Source: Halobacillus naozhouensis (lineage in GTDB: Bacteria > Bacillota > Bacilli > Bacillales > Halobacillaceae). From it: a DNA stretch of 64,000 nucleotides. The notes under the pieces were generated by a model. That model worked only from the letters and a program-made list of their open reading frames with translations. It was not told where the DNA came from and ran no database searches. This document shows, piece by piece, positions 1 through 8,488 of the stretch. The first letter of the stretch is position 1, and each line of letters begins with the position of its first letter. The position numbers and the translations under genes were made by a program. The DNA lies in the NCBI RefSeq assembly GCF_029714185.1, contig NZ_CP121671.1:3038001-3102000 (forward strand), written 5' to 3'.

Positions 1-534
1 GGTCCATGTGATCCCTTTCATACCACCCATAGCAGAATAGAAAGCAATCAGCACAACCCCAATTAAAGTACCTGTCGTTGTGTTCACTTCAAGCAAACGT
101 CCAATAACAACCCCTGATCCAGATAACTGGCCCACTGAATACGTAAAACTGATAATGATAGTAGCGATCGCAGCAATGATTCTAGCAGTATTGCTCCTAT
201 AGCGATCTCCGATAAACTCTGGGACCGTGTAACGGCCATATTTACGAAGCTGCGGGGCCAACAAGAAGGTTAAAAGCAAGTAACCGCCTGTCCAGCCCAT
301 TATATAGGCAAGTCCATCATAACCGAGGGCCATTACGGTACCGGCCATTCCAATAAAAGAAGCCGCGCTCATCCAGTCTGCGCCGATCGCCATCCCGTTA
401 AATACAGGTGGCACCCCACGACCTGCCACATAAAAGTCTGAAGTAGCGCGCGCTCTGTTAAAAACCGCAATACCGATGTATAAAGAAAAAGTCGCGATTA
501 TGAGGATGAGAGATACAATAAACTGTCCATCCAC
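1..534 (-). CDS. Sodium:solute symporter (SSS family), 3' end cut by window
   Basis: Reading the minus strand from a GTG at 534 gives 178 open codons running off the window edge. GGAGGG lies 8 nt upstream of the GTG. The start VDGQFIVSLILI is followed by a hydrophobic polytopic protein with ATSDFYVAGRGVPP, GADWMSAASFIG and a GGYLLL segment. These are typical of the N-terminal half of SSS cation/solute symporters of the acetate or short-carboxylate type, which import organic acids with Na+. It follows the DUF4212 small-subunit gene by 15 nt; that pairing is characteristic of the two-component SSS/DUF4212 class. The substrate cannot be told from this fragment. Confidence 0.88.
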   Translation of the reverse strand, partial: MDGQFIVSLILIIATFSLYIGIAVFNRARATSDFYVAGRGVPPVFNGMAIGADWMSAASFIGMAGTVMALGYDGLAYIMGWTGGYLLLTFLLAPQLRKYGRYTVPEFIGDRYRSNTARIIAAIATIIISFTYSVGQLSGSGVVIGRLLEVNTTTGTLIGVVLIAFYSAMGGMKGITWT

Positions 535-549
535 AATATTTTCCCTCCA

Positions 550-855
550 TTAATGATCTTCTGTTCTATTGTTGGTATCAACAAACTCAGGATCAAAGCC
601 AAATTTTTTATCAATCTTGTCGCTCATAACCGCATTTAAAAAAAGCAATATGATGAAAGTCAAAACTGCTCCTTGTGACCCCATATAATAGTGAAAAGGA
701 ATGCCCATAACAGTAATGGATGAAAGATCTCGTGCAAAAAATACGATTACGTAAGATGCTAAAAAGCCTATTGTTAAATAAATAAGAATCATGGTTGTTC
801 GATATTTAAAATAAGCCTCTGCTTTAGCTGGATCCATTTTCTTCATCTTTACCAC
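550..855 (-). CDS. DUF4212 small subunit of sodium/solute symporter
   Basis: This 101-aa protein has two hydrophobic segments (about residues 22-45 and 60-80) and a charged, Pro-Glu-rich C-terminus. It matches the DUF4212 family, small membrane proteins encoded directly upstream of an SSS symporter, as here. The alternative start at MKKMDPAKAEAYF (846) is closer to the usual family N-terminus, so the first three residues are uncertain. It probably assists or forms part of the symporter in the cytoplasmic membrane; that role is known only from genetic association. Confidence 0.85.
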   Translation of the reverse strand: MVKMKKMDPAKAEAYFKYRTTMILIYLTIGFLASYVIVFFARDLSSITVMGIPFHYYMGSQGAVLTFIILLFLNAVMSDKIDKKFGFDPEFVDTNNRTEDH

Positions 856-879
856 CTCCCTTCAACTAATAAAGGAACG

Positions 880-1065
880 TCAACCACGTAAATTAAAAAT
901 AAAGCGAACTGTATCCCAGAAGGGCATAGGAACCATGATTATTTTTACTAAAGCAAAGCTAAACAAGCTAAGTAACGGTACGAGCATAAAGATTATTTTC
1001 TTTCTTCTTAATGCAAGTACAACGGAAGCAACTGTAATAAGTGAAAGAATGATAACTGGCAACAC
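880..1065 (-). CDS. Small hydrophobic membrane protein, unknown
   Basis: This 61-aa ORF starts at GTG (1065) with AGGGGGA about 7 nt upstream. It has two predicted membrane segments (residues 2-18 and 25-45) joined by a basic RRKK loop. It lies 24 nt upstream of the DUF4212 gene on the same strand, so it is probably the first gene of the symporter operon. I do not recognise a named family. The good ribosome site and operon position argue that it is real. Confidence 0.55.
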   Translation of the reverse strand: MLPVIILSLITVASVVLALRRKKIIFMLVPLLSLFSFALVKIIMVPMPFWDTVRFIFNLRG

Positions 1066-1170
1066 GGCTAGTCCCCCTATTTTGTAATCGCTATCATTTT
1101 ACGCAAAAGAAAAAGAGGTTATGATCCCCTCCTTTAAATTATTTTTTAAATTATTAGAATTTATAGAATA

Positions 1171-1195
1171 TTATGTCTGATATTATTAGACATAA
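1171..1195. promoter_or_regulatory. Inverted repeat upstream of symporter operon
   Basis: Arms TTATGTCT and AGACATAA separated by 9 AT-rich bases form a perfect 8-bp dyad about 105 bp upstream of the first gene of the symporter operon. It is a plausible regulator-binding site; the regulator is not identifiable from sequence. Confidence 0.4.
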
Positions 1196-1233
1196 ACCGA
1201 TAAAAGTCAATCATGAAAAAAGTCCTATAAGAT

Positions 1234-1292
1234 CCAAAAACCCCCACCTCAGGTCATCCAATATATGGGTGACCTGAGGTGGGGGTTTTTGG
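1234..1292. repeat. Palindromic repeat copy 1 (R1), terminator-like
   Basis: The core 1244-1282 has the common 17-nt arms around loop ATATA, with one change (TGGGTGACC) in the right arm. Complementarity extends outward through CCAAAAACCC / GGGTTTTTGG, giving a hairpin of about 27 bp with A-rich and T-rich edges. It lies 3' of murQ and can terminate in either direction. Confidence 0.9.
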
Positions 1293-1296
1293 AATT

Positions 1297-2202
1297 TTAT
1301 TCACTTTCGGATACGGAATGGATTGCTCTTCCTATGTGGCCGTTATGTTTGTCAAGCGAAGCATGTACTTCTTCTCCTTTTAAAGAGGTTAATAAAGCTA
1401 AAATAGCTGGTTTAACTGCACCATATTCATGAAGTACCTGTTCTGCTTTTTTTTCGGAAACACCCGTTGCCTCCATGATGATATGCTTTGAGCGAATTTG
1501 CAGTTTTTGATTAGTTGGCTGCAAATCAACCATTAAATTGCTGTACACTTTTCCTTGTTGAATCATGGTACCCGTCGACAGCATATTTAAGATTAACTTT
1601 TGTGCTGTTCCAGCCTTTAAGCGGGTCGAACCTGTGAGTATCTCTGGTCCTACCTCCGCAACCATCGTTAAATCTGCAGCCTCCTCCATATCTGATCCCA
1701 GAGAGCACACAATTGCCAGTACAAGTGCGCCATGGTCCTTAGCCTCTTTCATAGCTCCAATCGTATAAGGAGTCCGGCCACTCGCAGCAATACCTACGAC
1801 TACATCCTGTTGATTAACGTTCTTCGCTTTAATGTCCAATCGGCCTTGTTCTACATCATCTTCTGCTCCTTCAAACGCACTTGTAATGGCTGCGGGGCCG
1901 CCAGCAATAAGTGCCTGAACATGTTCAGGATCTGCACTGAATGTAGGAGGACATTCTGAAGCATCAAGAACGCCGAGTCGCCCACTTGTGCCCGCTCCCA
2001 CGTAAATCAAGCGCCCCCCTAACGACATCCGTTCGGTAATCCTGTCGATGGCGGTGGCAATCTGGGTGAGGATCTTTCCAATAGCTTGTGGTACATCACG
2101 GTCCTCCTTGTTCATTAACTTCACGATTTGCAAACTGCTAGCTTGATCAATCGTCAATGTACTCGCGTTTCTTTGCTCTGTAGAAATTTCCTTTATATTC
2201 AT
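1297..2202 (-). CDS. murQ: N-acetylmuramic acid 6-phosphate etherase
   Basis: Cleaves the D-lactyl ether of MurNAc-6-phosphate to give GlcNAc-6-P, in cytoplasmic cell-wall sugar recycling. The 301-aa protein has the SIS fold and the family signature GAGTSGRLGVLDASE near residue 70, plus GIAASGRTPYT and GSTRLKAGTAQK; length is normal for MurQ. ATG at 2202 is preferred over the upstream TTG because AGAGGGA lies 7 nt before it. It follows the sugar kinase gene by about 47 nt, and the divergent MurR regulator supports the assignment. No MurP-type PTS permease is present here. Confidence 0.96.
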   Translation of the reverse strand: MNIKEISTEQRNASTLTIDQASSLQIVKLMNKEDRDVPQAIGKILTQIATAIDRITERMSLGGRLIYVGAGTSGRLGVLDASECPPTFSADPEHVQALIAGGPAAITSAFEGAEDDVEQGRLDIKAKNVNQQDVVVGIAASGRTPYTIGAMKEAKDHGALVLAIVCSLGSDMEEAADLTMVAEVGPEILTGSTRLKAGTAQKLILNMLSTGTMIQQGKVYSNLMVDLQPTNQKLQIRSKHIIMEATGVSEKKAEQVLHEYGAVKPAILALLTSLKGEEVHASLDKHNGHIGRAIHSVSESE

Positions 2203-2249
2203 AGACAAATCCCTCTCTTATTCAATAATGCAGTGTGAAATATCCAAAA

Positions 2250-3128
2250 CTACCGCCTTCCCTTTTTCCCAGCCAGTGAACAAGCCCCCATATATGCAGG
2301 CCGGGCAAGACGTTTCACCTCACGAAACGGGCAGGTAATTTTTTTAGTAAAAGCAGAAAAAAACCGTTCACTGCTTAGCAATACATTCCCTGCGACTACA
2401 AGTACGGCCTCTCCATCAAGCTCCATCCTGTCGTAGAGCTGCTCTACCTGTCCGGCAAGTCTACAAGCACCTTCCTGCAGCAGCAGCCATGCCTCCTGAT
2501 CTCCCTTTATCGCCAATTGATCGATATATTCAGCAATAGCAGCGACACCTGATTTGCTCTGCGCATAAAACCATCCCTTTACCTCATTTACATCGCGAGC
2601 GTCCATATAGGCCATCATTTTTTCGCAAAAAGGTGTTCGGTTCAGGTCCATTTCAAGAGTATACAGCACACGTTGAACAGCAGACCTGCCAAGATCGTAT
2701 CCCCCTCCTTCATCTCCAAGTAAGTGACCCCAGCCTCCTCTGATAAACAGCCTTTGGTTTTTCTTACCTGCATGGATCGTTCCCGTTCCTGAAATCGTAA
2801 GAATTCCCTCTTGATCGGGTAAACCAGCTTCATAAGCGAGCTCGGCATCACTGATGACATCTATTATCGGATTATTCCGCCACGTCCTCGGCAGCGTGAG
2901 TCTCTTTTTCAAAGTTTGATAGCCGGCCATACCGATGACGATATGCTGGATAGGCTGCTTCGATGCTTCCCTGCATGCTTCCATAACCACTTCAATATGC
3001 TTAAATGCTTTTTGCTCATCAATCAAGGGATTCCCATAACCTGAGTCAAAGGTAAAAAGCACCTCTTCTTCATCACTGATCAGCGCGCCTTTCGTTGCTG
3101 TTCCACCAGCGTCTATCCCAATAATCAC
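2250..3128 (-). CDS. BadF/BadG-type N-acetylsugar kinase (MurK/NagK-like)
   Basis: An ASKHA-fold ATPase: phosphate-1 motif GIDAGGTATKG at the N-terminus, GTGTIHAGKK and GGWGHLLGDEGGGYDLG in the middle. This matches the BadF/BcrA-type kinases that phosphorylate GlcNAc and MurNAc, and operon linkage to murQ points to MurNAc. The frame is open to 3260, but upstream codons overlap a likely operator. The GTG at 3128 begins (M)IIGIDAGGT, as family members do, giving 292 aa. It overlaps by GTGA the stop of a 23-codon ORF that owns the only strong ribosome site. A one-base shift in an A7 run would join the two frames. Confidence 0.85.
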   Translation of the reverse strand: MIIGIDAGGTATKGALISDEEEVLFTFDSGYGNPLIDEQKAFKHIEVVMEACREASKQPIQHIVIGMAGYQTLKKRLTLPRTWRNNPIIDVISDAELAYEAGLPDQEGILTISGTGTIHAGKKNQRLFIRGGWGHLLGDEGGGYDLGRSAVQRVLYTLEMDLNRTPFCEKMMAYMDARDVNEVKGWFYAQSKSGVAAIAEYIDQLAIKGDQEAWLLLQEGACRLAGQVEQLYDRMELDGEAVLVVAGNVLLSSERFFSAFTKKITCPFREVKRLARPAYMGACSLAGKKGRR

Positions 3129-3196
3129 TGATGTATCCCTTTGCAATGTTGAAGCCGCTTTTGTCTCATTACAGTTATTCGGGCTCTTTTTTTCAT
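3125..3196 (-). CDS. 23-codon ORF translationally coupled to the kinase
   Basis: ATG at 3196 has GGGAGG 8 nt upstream, the best start signal in front of the kinase gene, but its frame ends after 23 codons (MKKRARITVM...IHQ) at a TGA overlapping the kinase GTG. It may be a coupling leader. Alternatively it is the true kinase N-terminus displaced by one base in the A7 tract at codons 2-4; adding one A joins the frames. Confidence 0.45.
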   Translation of the reverse strand: MKKRARITVMRQKRLQHCKGIHQ

Positions 3197-3244
3197 GAAA
3201 AACGCCTCCCACAGTATAATATTTCATATAATATAAAATTTTAT

Positions 3245-3259
3245 TGAAATTTAATTTCA
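3245..3259. promoter_or_regulatory. Putative MurR operator (TGAAAT-TTA-ATTTCA)
   Basis: A perfect 6-bp palindrome with a 3-bp spacer lies between the divergent kinase and murR genes, with a further ATTTCA at 3221-3226. An RpiR-type dimer would bind such a site. Assignment to MurR is inferred from position. Confidence 0.45.
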
Positions 3260-3283
3260 TTATAGCATATACTTATTCTATGA

Positions 3284-3297
3284 TGTAAGCGTTTTTA
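3284..3297. promoter_or_regulatory. cre site (CcpA) in murK-murR intergenic region
   Basis: TGTAAGCGTTTTTA matches the CcpA consensus TGWAANCGNTNWCA at 13 of 14 positions. It suggests carbon catabolite control of the muramate genes. Confidence 0.6.
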
Positions 3298-3373
3298 TTT
3301 GCTAATATGTTTACAGGACTTCAGAATGAACAACTACAACAAACTGCAAATTTAGACTTTAGGAGGAATGGTC

Positions 3374-4225
3374 GTGGCCTACATATCCGGCGGACTCGCT
3401 ATGTTAAGAAGTGTGGTAAACAGCCTCCCCACTTCTGAGCAAAAAATTGCCAACTACATTTTGTCTACCCCAGAAACTGTCGTAACAATGACCGTCAAAC
3501 AGTTAGCTGAAGGCAGTAAGACAAGCTCCGCTGCTGTTATACGTTTATGTAAATCACTCGATTTAAAAGGATTTCAGGAACTAAAAATGAGAATTGCCGG
3601 GGATGTGCAAAAGCAATCCTCAGCAGAATACAGGGATATAAATGAGGGAGAGTCTGTTCACCACATCATCGGGCAAATGACACAGAATGGGATTCAAATT
3701 ATAAAGGAAACCGAGGAAATGCTGCGCCTTGAAGATGTAGAAGAAGCTGTGGCAACCATTCATGAAGCAGGGTCCATTCACCTGTTTGGAATTGGTGCAT
3801 CCGGTCTTGTGGCGGCAGATGGCCAACAGAAATTCCTGCGTGCCGGACGATATGCCTTTTGTTTACAGGACCCGCACATGGCCTATACTACACTATCCAA
3901 TGTGAAAGAAAATGACGTCGCGATTGCTGTTTCATTTTCAGGGGAGACGAACGAGGTCATTCAATACTTGCGTCTGGCCAAAAAGAATGGCATGAAAACG
4001 ATCAGCATTACTAAATATGGATCCTCAACAATATCCCAACTTGCTGAGATCCCTCTCTACACATCCGCAACTCAGGAGGCGATGATCCGAAGTGCTGCAA
4101 CGAGTTCCAGGCTCGCCCAGCTTCACGTAGTGGATATTTTATTTATGAGCTATGTATCCAATTACTATGAAGAAGTCGTAGAATCCCTCGACCGCTCCCG
4201 AGCAGCAATAGACGAACAAAAATAA
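3374..4225 (+). CDS. murR: MurR/RpiR-family transcriptional regulator
   Basis: This protein of about 283 aa has an N-terminal RpiR-type helix-turn-helix (MTVKQLAEGSKTSSAAVIRLC) and a C-terminal SIS sugar-phosphate domain (HLFGIGASG, AVSFSGETNEVI). It probably represses the divergent kinase-murQ operon until MurNAc-6-P is bound, as in other MurR proteins. AGGAGG at 3361 is only 1 nt from ATG 3368 but 7 nt from GTG 3374, so the GTG is the better start. The product would begin MAYISGGLAMLRSVV. Confidence 0.9.
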   Translation: MAYISGGLAMLRSVVNSLPTSEQKIANYILSTPETVVTMTVKQLAEGSKTSSAAVIRLCKSLDLKGFQELKMRIAGDVQKQSSAEYRDINEGESVHHIIGQMTQNGIQIIKETEEMLRLEDVEEAVATIHEAGSIHLFGIGASGLVAADGQQKFLRAGRYAFCLQDPHMAYTTLSNVKENDVAIAVSFSGETNEVIQYLRLAKKNGMKTISITKYGSSTISQLAEIPLYTSATQEAMIRSAATSSRLAQLHVVDILFMSYVSNYYEEVVESLDRSRAAIDEQK

Positions 4226-4248
4226 AATATATAACATGGAAAAAAACA

Positions 4249-4287
4249 CCACCTCAGGTCATCCAATTTTTGGATGATCTGAGGTGG
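4249..4287. repeat. Palindromic repeat copy 2 (R2)
   Basis: Standard arms around loop ATTTT. One C to T change in the right arm (TGGATGATC) leaves a G-U pair. It lies between the convergent ends of murR and the nuclease gene. Confidence 0.92.
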
Positions 4288-4301
4288 TTAATTTAGGTAA
4301 T

Positions 4302-7300
4302 TTATTTGTGAAAGTCTGGGTGGGTGCCTTTGCCTTTTTTTACATGAATTCGGGCGACCATTGGGTCATGGTCACTGGCACGTCCAGTCGCTTCAGAAAA
4401 GTCAGCGTTAATATGAAGGGCATCAATTGCTGTATCTTTTACTAAATGGTCACTTACAAGAATGTGATCAAGGACTTGCGAATTCCCTTGATAAATATAG
4501 GAATAGCGATCTTCAGTCGGAAGTTGTTTAACCATATTAGTAAGATCGTCGCCCGCAAGTGTCTGTAGTGGATTTGAGAATACGAAATCATTCAGATCGC
4601 CTAGCACAACAACGTTTTCCCGCTTCACTTCTTCATCGATCTCTTCAACAAAGTCGTTAACAACTTCAGCCTGTTCGATACGCTGCTCTTCACTGCCGAG
4701 GACAACAGGATGTTCTGCTCCGAACAATGCACCATCACCGCCTTTTGAATTGAAGTGATTGGCAATCACGATCACTTTTTCACCATTAAACTTGAATTCT
4801 GCAGCCAGCGGCTTACGAGAATCATCAAACGCGTCATTCATTGGATCAATACGACCCGGGTTTAATGTCAAGCCATTCTCGTTCACATCAACAGCTTTGA
4901 CCGCGTCGCCCTTCGGCTTATCAGTCAACGATACTCGCTCAGGATTATAAAGGAATCCGACACGAATATTCCCTCCTGGCTGACCGCCATCCATTTTATC
5001 AACCGGGTTAATGTTAATGAACTTATAACTTGGCCCTCCTGCTGCTTCAATTGCGTCAATCAGCGCTTGATAGCTTTCATCCGCAGCGATTGTTCCATCA
5101 TCCTTCGGTCCATTATTATCCTGAATCTCAGTCAGCCCGACAATATCAGGACTGTTTAAATTCTTCACTAATGCCCCGCCTAAACGCGCTGCCTTCTCCG
5201 GATCACTTGCAGCGGAAAAGTTCTCAACGTTATAGCCAGCCACAGTCAGCTTCTGTTTCGAACTCTTAAGCTCTGTCACTTCTCGCTCTGTTCCACCATC
5301 CATCAATTCAGGGAAATCTCCCGTCGGACGAATCTTGAAGTTACTGTAATCATAGCTGACCACACCCGTGATCATTTCAGTAAAGTAATCCCCAGTAACT
5401 GCATTAATTCCAAGTCCGTCCACATCAATCAATAGACGCTCAGGATTATAATCATCCGGTGAAATCAACAAACCACCAGCACGTGTAAACAGCTGATCCT
5501 CACTTGTTTCACCGTACACTGCAAGCTCCTCATATTTTACCGGAGCCGCAACCGTAGCATCCTTAATCCCAATTAACATTCCTTCAAGACTTTCATAAAA
5601 ATCCAAGCCATCTTCTTTTGCATCGAATGACTCCATGCCATCATTTTCAATCACTTCCGTAGGCTGCTGACGGTCAACGCCTAACACAACCGGGTTCGGA
5701 AGATCGGCTCCACCCTCAAGAACGCTAACTTCTGAAGCACTAATTTGTGTTGTTAATAAATCTTCTGCATCTGAATAGCCTTCTTCACGCCATTCAATCA
5801 CTTCGCCAGCTACCTCAACATGTTCGCCTACTTCTGCTGTACCTGAGCGATCATACACATAGATCCCTTCAGATGTAGCCACATTGTTATCAGGATTAAG
5901 ACTTTGCATGTAAAAACCATTTGGTCCCTCAAGTTTGGTGACGACGCCTTCTACACTTTTAACGACATTTCCTTCGTATGGGGAGGTATGACTCGCCCCC
6001 TGAATGTCATGAATTTCTACATCATCCAACGGTTTTAAAATCGTGTAATCAAAGGTGGCCACTGGACTTGCTACACCAGTTTCTTTTACAACAACCGCTT
6101 TTAGGGTTGTGTCCTGATTAATTGTGATTGGCTCCGTGTACTCTTGGCTGCTGGCAGTAGGTTTCGAACCATCTGCCGTATAATGGATTGTTGCGTTTGA
6201 CTGAGCTGTATAAAGCTCTACTTTTTCCCCTTTTACCAGAGAACCTGAAGATGGATTTGCCTGAACAGCAAACACTTCTTTGACAATATCACGCTCGTTA
6301 CGAGGGATAAGTTTGTATTCATTATAGCTGTAATTTACAACTCCAAAGATCTGTTCATACGTTTCTCCAACTTCCAGAGCATTCTCATCATTTGGGGTAA
6401 CCGTAAATGTTCCTGAGGCATCCTGCACCGTGAAATCTCCGAAACTATTTTTGGATAGTACTTCTACTCCGCTCACCTGCACGAATTCTCCCTCAATTAC
6501 TTCCCCTTTACCTTTAGAAAATTGCTGTGAAGTTACTTTTTGTGGAGCAGGAATACCTGCCTCCGTCGTTACGACTTCTACATTCGCTGACGAAGCAAGA
6601 ATTTGCTGCATTCCATAATAATCAGAGAACTCACCTGTGGCGATCACTTCATCGCCTGCTTCTGCTGATAAACCAGGGACACGAACAATAATACCCCCCG
6701 TTTCATCCTGAATGTAAAGGTTCGTTTGACCGCCTGCTTCAAAAGCAGCTGTCGCAATCCCCTTCACTTTAACCGTTGATCCAGGTTCACTCGCCCGTGC
6801 CTCTTTAATGGATTGAACTTCTACGTCAGGAACATCCGGCATTTGATAGCTTCCTAGGTACTCTTTCGTATCTTTAGCATAGCTGTCCCATTCTTCTGCG
6901 GTTTCAAAGCCGTCTTCTAAATTTGTGTCTCCGGCAGTCACGGATTCCTTACGAATAAGGGTGACATCACCAGCAAACGATTCTTCACTGCCGATTTGAC
7001 CGATAGAATCAACAACTACACCGTCTTTTTTCAGGACTACAGGATCATTTCCATTAAAATTTATTGCTGAATTGTTTGTAGCATCCGCACTCGCTAAAAT
7101 CTCTTCATCTGCACGACTATTGGCCGCAACGAAAACTTCACCGCTGGAGAGCGTTCCTGACAATTCGAAGGTACCTGTGGGTTCCAGAGACCCGTTCGCA
7201 TACATTTCAATTGTGTAGGCAGATAAATCTATTGAACTGCCTGTTCCGTTATAGATTTCAACCGCTTTATTATAACTGCTGCCTTCTATGTATTCTGAGA

Positions 7301-7412
7301 TAAATAAATCGCTCGGTGCTTCCGCAGCATAACTTTGTGGTACCGCACTTATAAATGGACCTAACGCCAATACGGCGGCCAGACCAGTAACGACCGTCTT
7401 TTTAATACTCAT
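4302..7412 (-). CDS. Secreted multidomain nuclease (LTD, OB folds, EEP)
   Basis: A 1036-aa exported protein. Residues 1-30 are a signal peptide (MSIKKTVVTG, then AVPQSYAAEA). A lamin-tail domain follows (about 35-150), then two OB-like segments (200-375) and a chitobiase-type repeat with IHYTADGSKPT (390-460). A third OB-like segment follows, and a C-terminal endonuclease/exonuclease/phosphatase domain from about 715: NVENFS, GLTEIQDN, ANHFNSKGG, GDLNDF, LDHILVS, ASDHDP. This is the layout of ExeM/NucH-type extracellular DNases. All EEP catalytic motifs are present. ATG at 7412 follows AGGAGG by 6 nt; the 12 preceding codons are not part of the protein. It probably degrades extracellular DNA for nutrients. 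It is the only gene between repeats R2 and R3. Confidence 0.92.
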   Translation of the reverse strand: MSIKKTVVTGLAAVLALGPFISAVPQSYAAEAPSDLFISEYIEGSSYNKAVEIYNGTGSSIDLSAYTIEMYANGSLEPTGTFELSGTLSSGEVFVAANSRADEEILASADATNNSAINFNGNDPVVLKKDGVVVDSIGQIGSEESFAGDVTLIRKESVTAGDTNLEDGFETAEEWDSYAKDTKEYLGSYQMPDVPDVEVQSIKEARASEPGSTVKVKGIATAAFEAGGQTNLYIQDETGGIIVRVPGLSAEAGDEVIATGEFSDYYGMQQILASSANVEVVTTEAGIPAPQKVTSQQFSKGKGEVIEGEFVQVSGVEVLSKNSFGDFTVQDASGTFTVTPNDENALEVGETYEQIFGVVNYSYNEYKLIPRNERDIVKEVFAVQANPSSGSLVKGEKVELYTAQSNATIHYTADGSKPTASSQEYTEPITINQDTTLKAVVVKETGVASPVATFDYTILKPLDDVEIHDIQGASHTSPYEGNVVKSVEGVVTKLEGPNGFYMQSLNPDNNVATSEGIYVYDRSGTAEVGEHVEVAGEVIEWREEGYSDAEDLLTTQISASEVSVLEGGADLPNPVVLGVDRQQPTEVIENDGMESFDAKEDGLDFYESLEGMLIGIKDATVAAPVKYEELAVYGETSEDQLFTRAGGLLISPDDYNPERLLIDVDGLGINAVTGDYFTEMITGVVSYDYSNFKIRPTGDFPELMDGGTEREVTELKSSKQKLTVAGYNVENFSAASDPEKAARLGGALVKNLNSPDIVGLTEIQDNNGPKDDGTIAADESYQALIDAIEAAGGPSYKFININPVDKMDGGQPGGNIRVGFLYNPERVSLTDKPKGDAVKAVDVNENGLTLNPGRIDPMNDAFDDSRKPLAAEFKFNGEKVIVIANHFNSKGGDGALFGAEHPVVLGSEEQRIEQAEVVNDFVEEIDEEVKRENVVVLGDLNDFVFSNPLQTLAGDDLTNMVKQLPTEDRYSYIYQGNSQVLDHILVSDHLVKDTAIDALHINADFSEATGRASDHDPMVARIHVKKGKGTHPDFHK

Positions 7413-7555
7413 TTCATTCCTCCTAAATATGTCATATAAATCTATCAATCTTCCCCAAGTATAAAAGATAAACTACTCACACATTTATCTTTTTTGTAAA
7501 ATTTTCAAATTGAATCAATAGACACAACATAAGACGTCTGACCACTAGAACCATT

Positions 7556-7620
7556 CCCCCTAATTACATCCAATTTATGGATGACATGAGGTGGAATATA
7601 CTTCCACCTCATGTCATCTG
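7556..7620. repeat. Palindromic repeat copy 3 (R3), three-armed and rearranged
   Basis: A degenerate left arm (7556-7572, about 12 of 17 matches) is followed by loop ATTTA and a right arm (7578-7594). After a 9-nt spacer comes a third arm (7604-7620) that pairs with the right arm. Arms two and three share a compensated base-pair change (GACATGAGG / CCTCATGTC). Two alternative hairpins are therefore possible. It lies between divergent genes. Confidence 0.85.
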
Positions 7621-7698
7621 CCCAATCAGAATAATGGAATTTACCTCTGAAGCTCCGTAAAATAAGAAACGTATGATATTAATAATGAGGTGATAAAT

Positions 7699-8424
7699 AT
7701 GAAAATAGAGATTTGGTCGGACTTTGTTTGTCCCTTTTGTTATATTGGTAAGTGTCGCCTAGAGGAAGCGTTATCACAGATAGGTGCAGGAGAGCAAACT
7801 GAGGTCGCTTACAAGAGCTTTGAACTTGATCCCCAAGCGGAGAAAAACACAGGAATGACTAACGCTGAAAAGCTTGCAGCCAAGTATGGCAAGAGTCTTG
7901 AAGAAGCAAAGCAGATGAACAAAAACATGGAACAGCAAGCCTCAAGTGTGGGGCTAAAATACAATTTGGACACAGCAGTTCCTACTAATACATTTGACGC
8001 TCACCGCTTGGCTAAATTCGCAGAGAGTAAAGGAGTCGGTAAAGAAGCGACAGAACAGTTCTTCCAAGCTGTTCTCACGGATGGAAAGGACGTTGGTGAT
8101 CACGATACACTTATCGAACTTGCAGAACACATAGGGCTTGACCGAGCTGAAGTCCATGATGTACTGGCTGGTGAGCAATTCGGGGAACTTGTTCGTGCGG
8201 AAGAAGCAGAAGCAAGGGAAATCGGCGTTCAAGGAGTTCCTTTCTTCGTCATTAACCGTAAGTATGCCATTTCTGGCGCCCAACCTACTGAAGTTTTTGT
8301 ACAAAACTTACAAAAGATTATGGAAGAAGAACAACAATCCCCTTCTCTCCAAAATTTAACAAATAAAATCCAAGGAGAAGCCTGCACTGACGAAAACTGT
8401 GATGTTCCACCAAACAACAGCTAA
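7699..8424 (+). CDS. DsbA-family oxidoreductase, FrnE-like
   Basis: This 241-aa thioredoxin-fold protein has WSDFVCPFCYIG at residues 6-17, the CPFC redox motif of the FrnE branch, and the cis-Pro segment GVQGVPFFVIN near 180. There is no signal peptide, so it acts in the cytoplasm, probably in thiol exchange or stress response. A Cys-rich tail (ACTDENCDVPP) ends the protein. ATG 7699 follows GAGGTGA by 5 nt and is preferred to GTG 7690. Confidence 0.9.
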   Translation: MKIEIWSDFVCPFCYIGKCRLEEALSQIGAGEQTEVAYKSFELDPQAEKNTGMTNAEKLAAKYGKSLEEAKQMNKNMEQQASSVGLKYNLDTAVPTNTFDAHRLAKFAESKGVGKEATEQFFQAVLTDGKDVGDHDTLIELAEHIGLDRAEVHDVLAGEQFGELVRAEEAEAREIGVQGVPFFVINRKYAISGAQPTEVFVQNLQKIMEEEQQSPSLQNLTNKIQGEACTDENCDVPPNNS

Positions 8425-8436
8425 CACCAATTTGTT

Positions 8437-8475
8437 CCACCTCAGGTCATCCAGAATCTGGATGACCTGAGGTGG
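8437..8475. repeat. Palindromic repeat copy 4 (R4)
   Basis: Perfect 17-bp arms around loop GAATC, between the convergent ends of the FrnE-like and thioesterase genes. There is one T-rich stretch after the hairpin. Confidence 0.93.
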
Positions 8476-8488
8476 AAGTTTCTTTATA

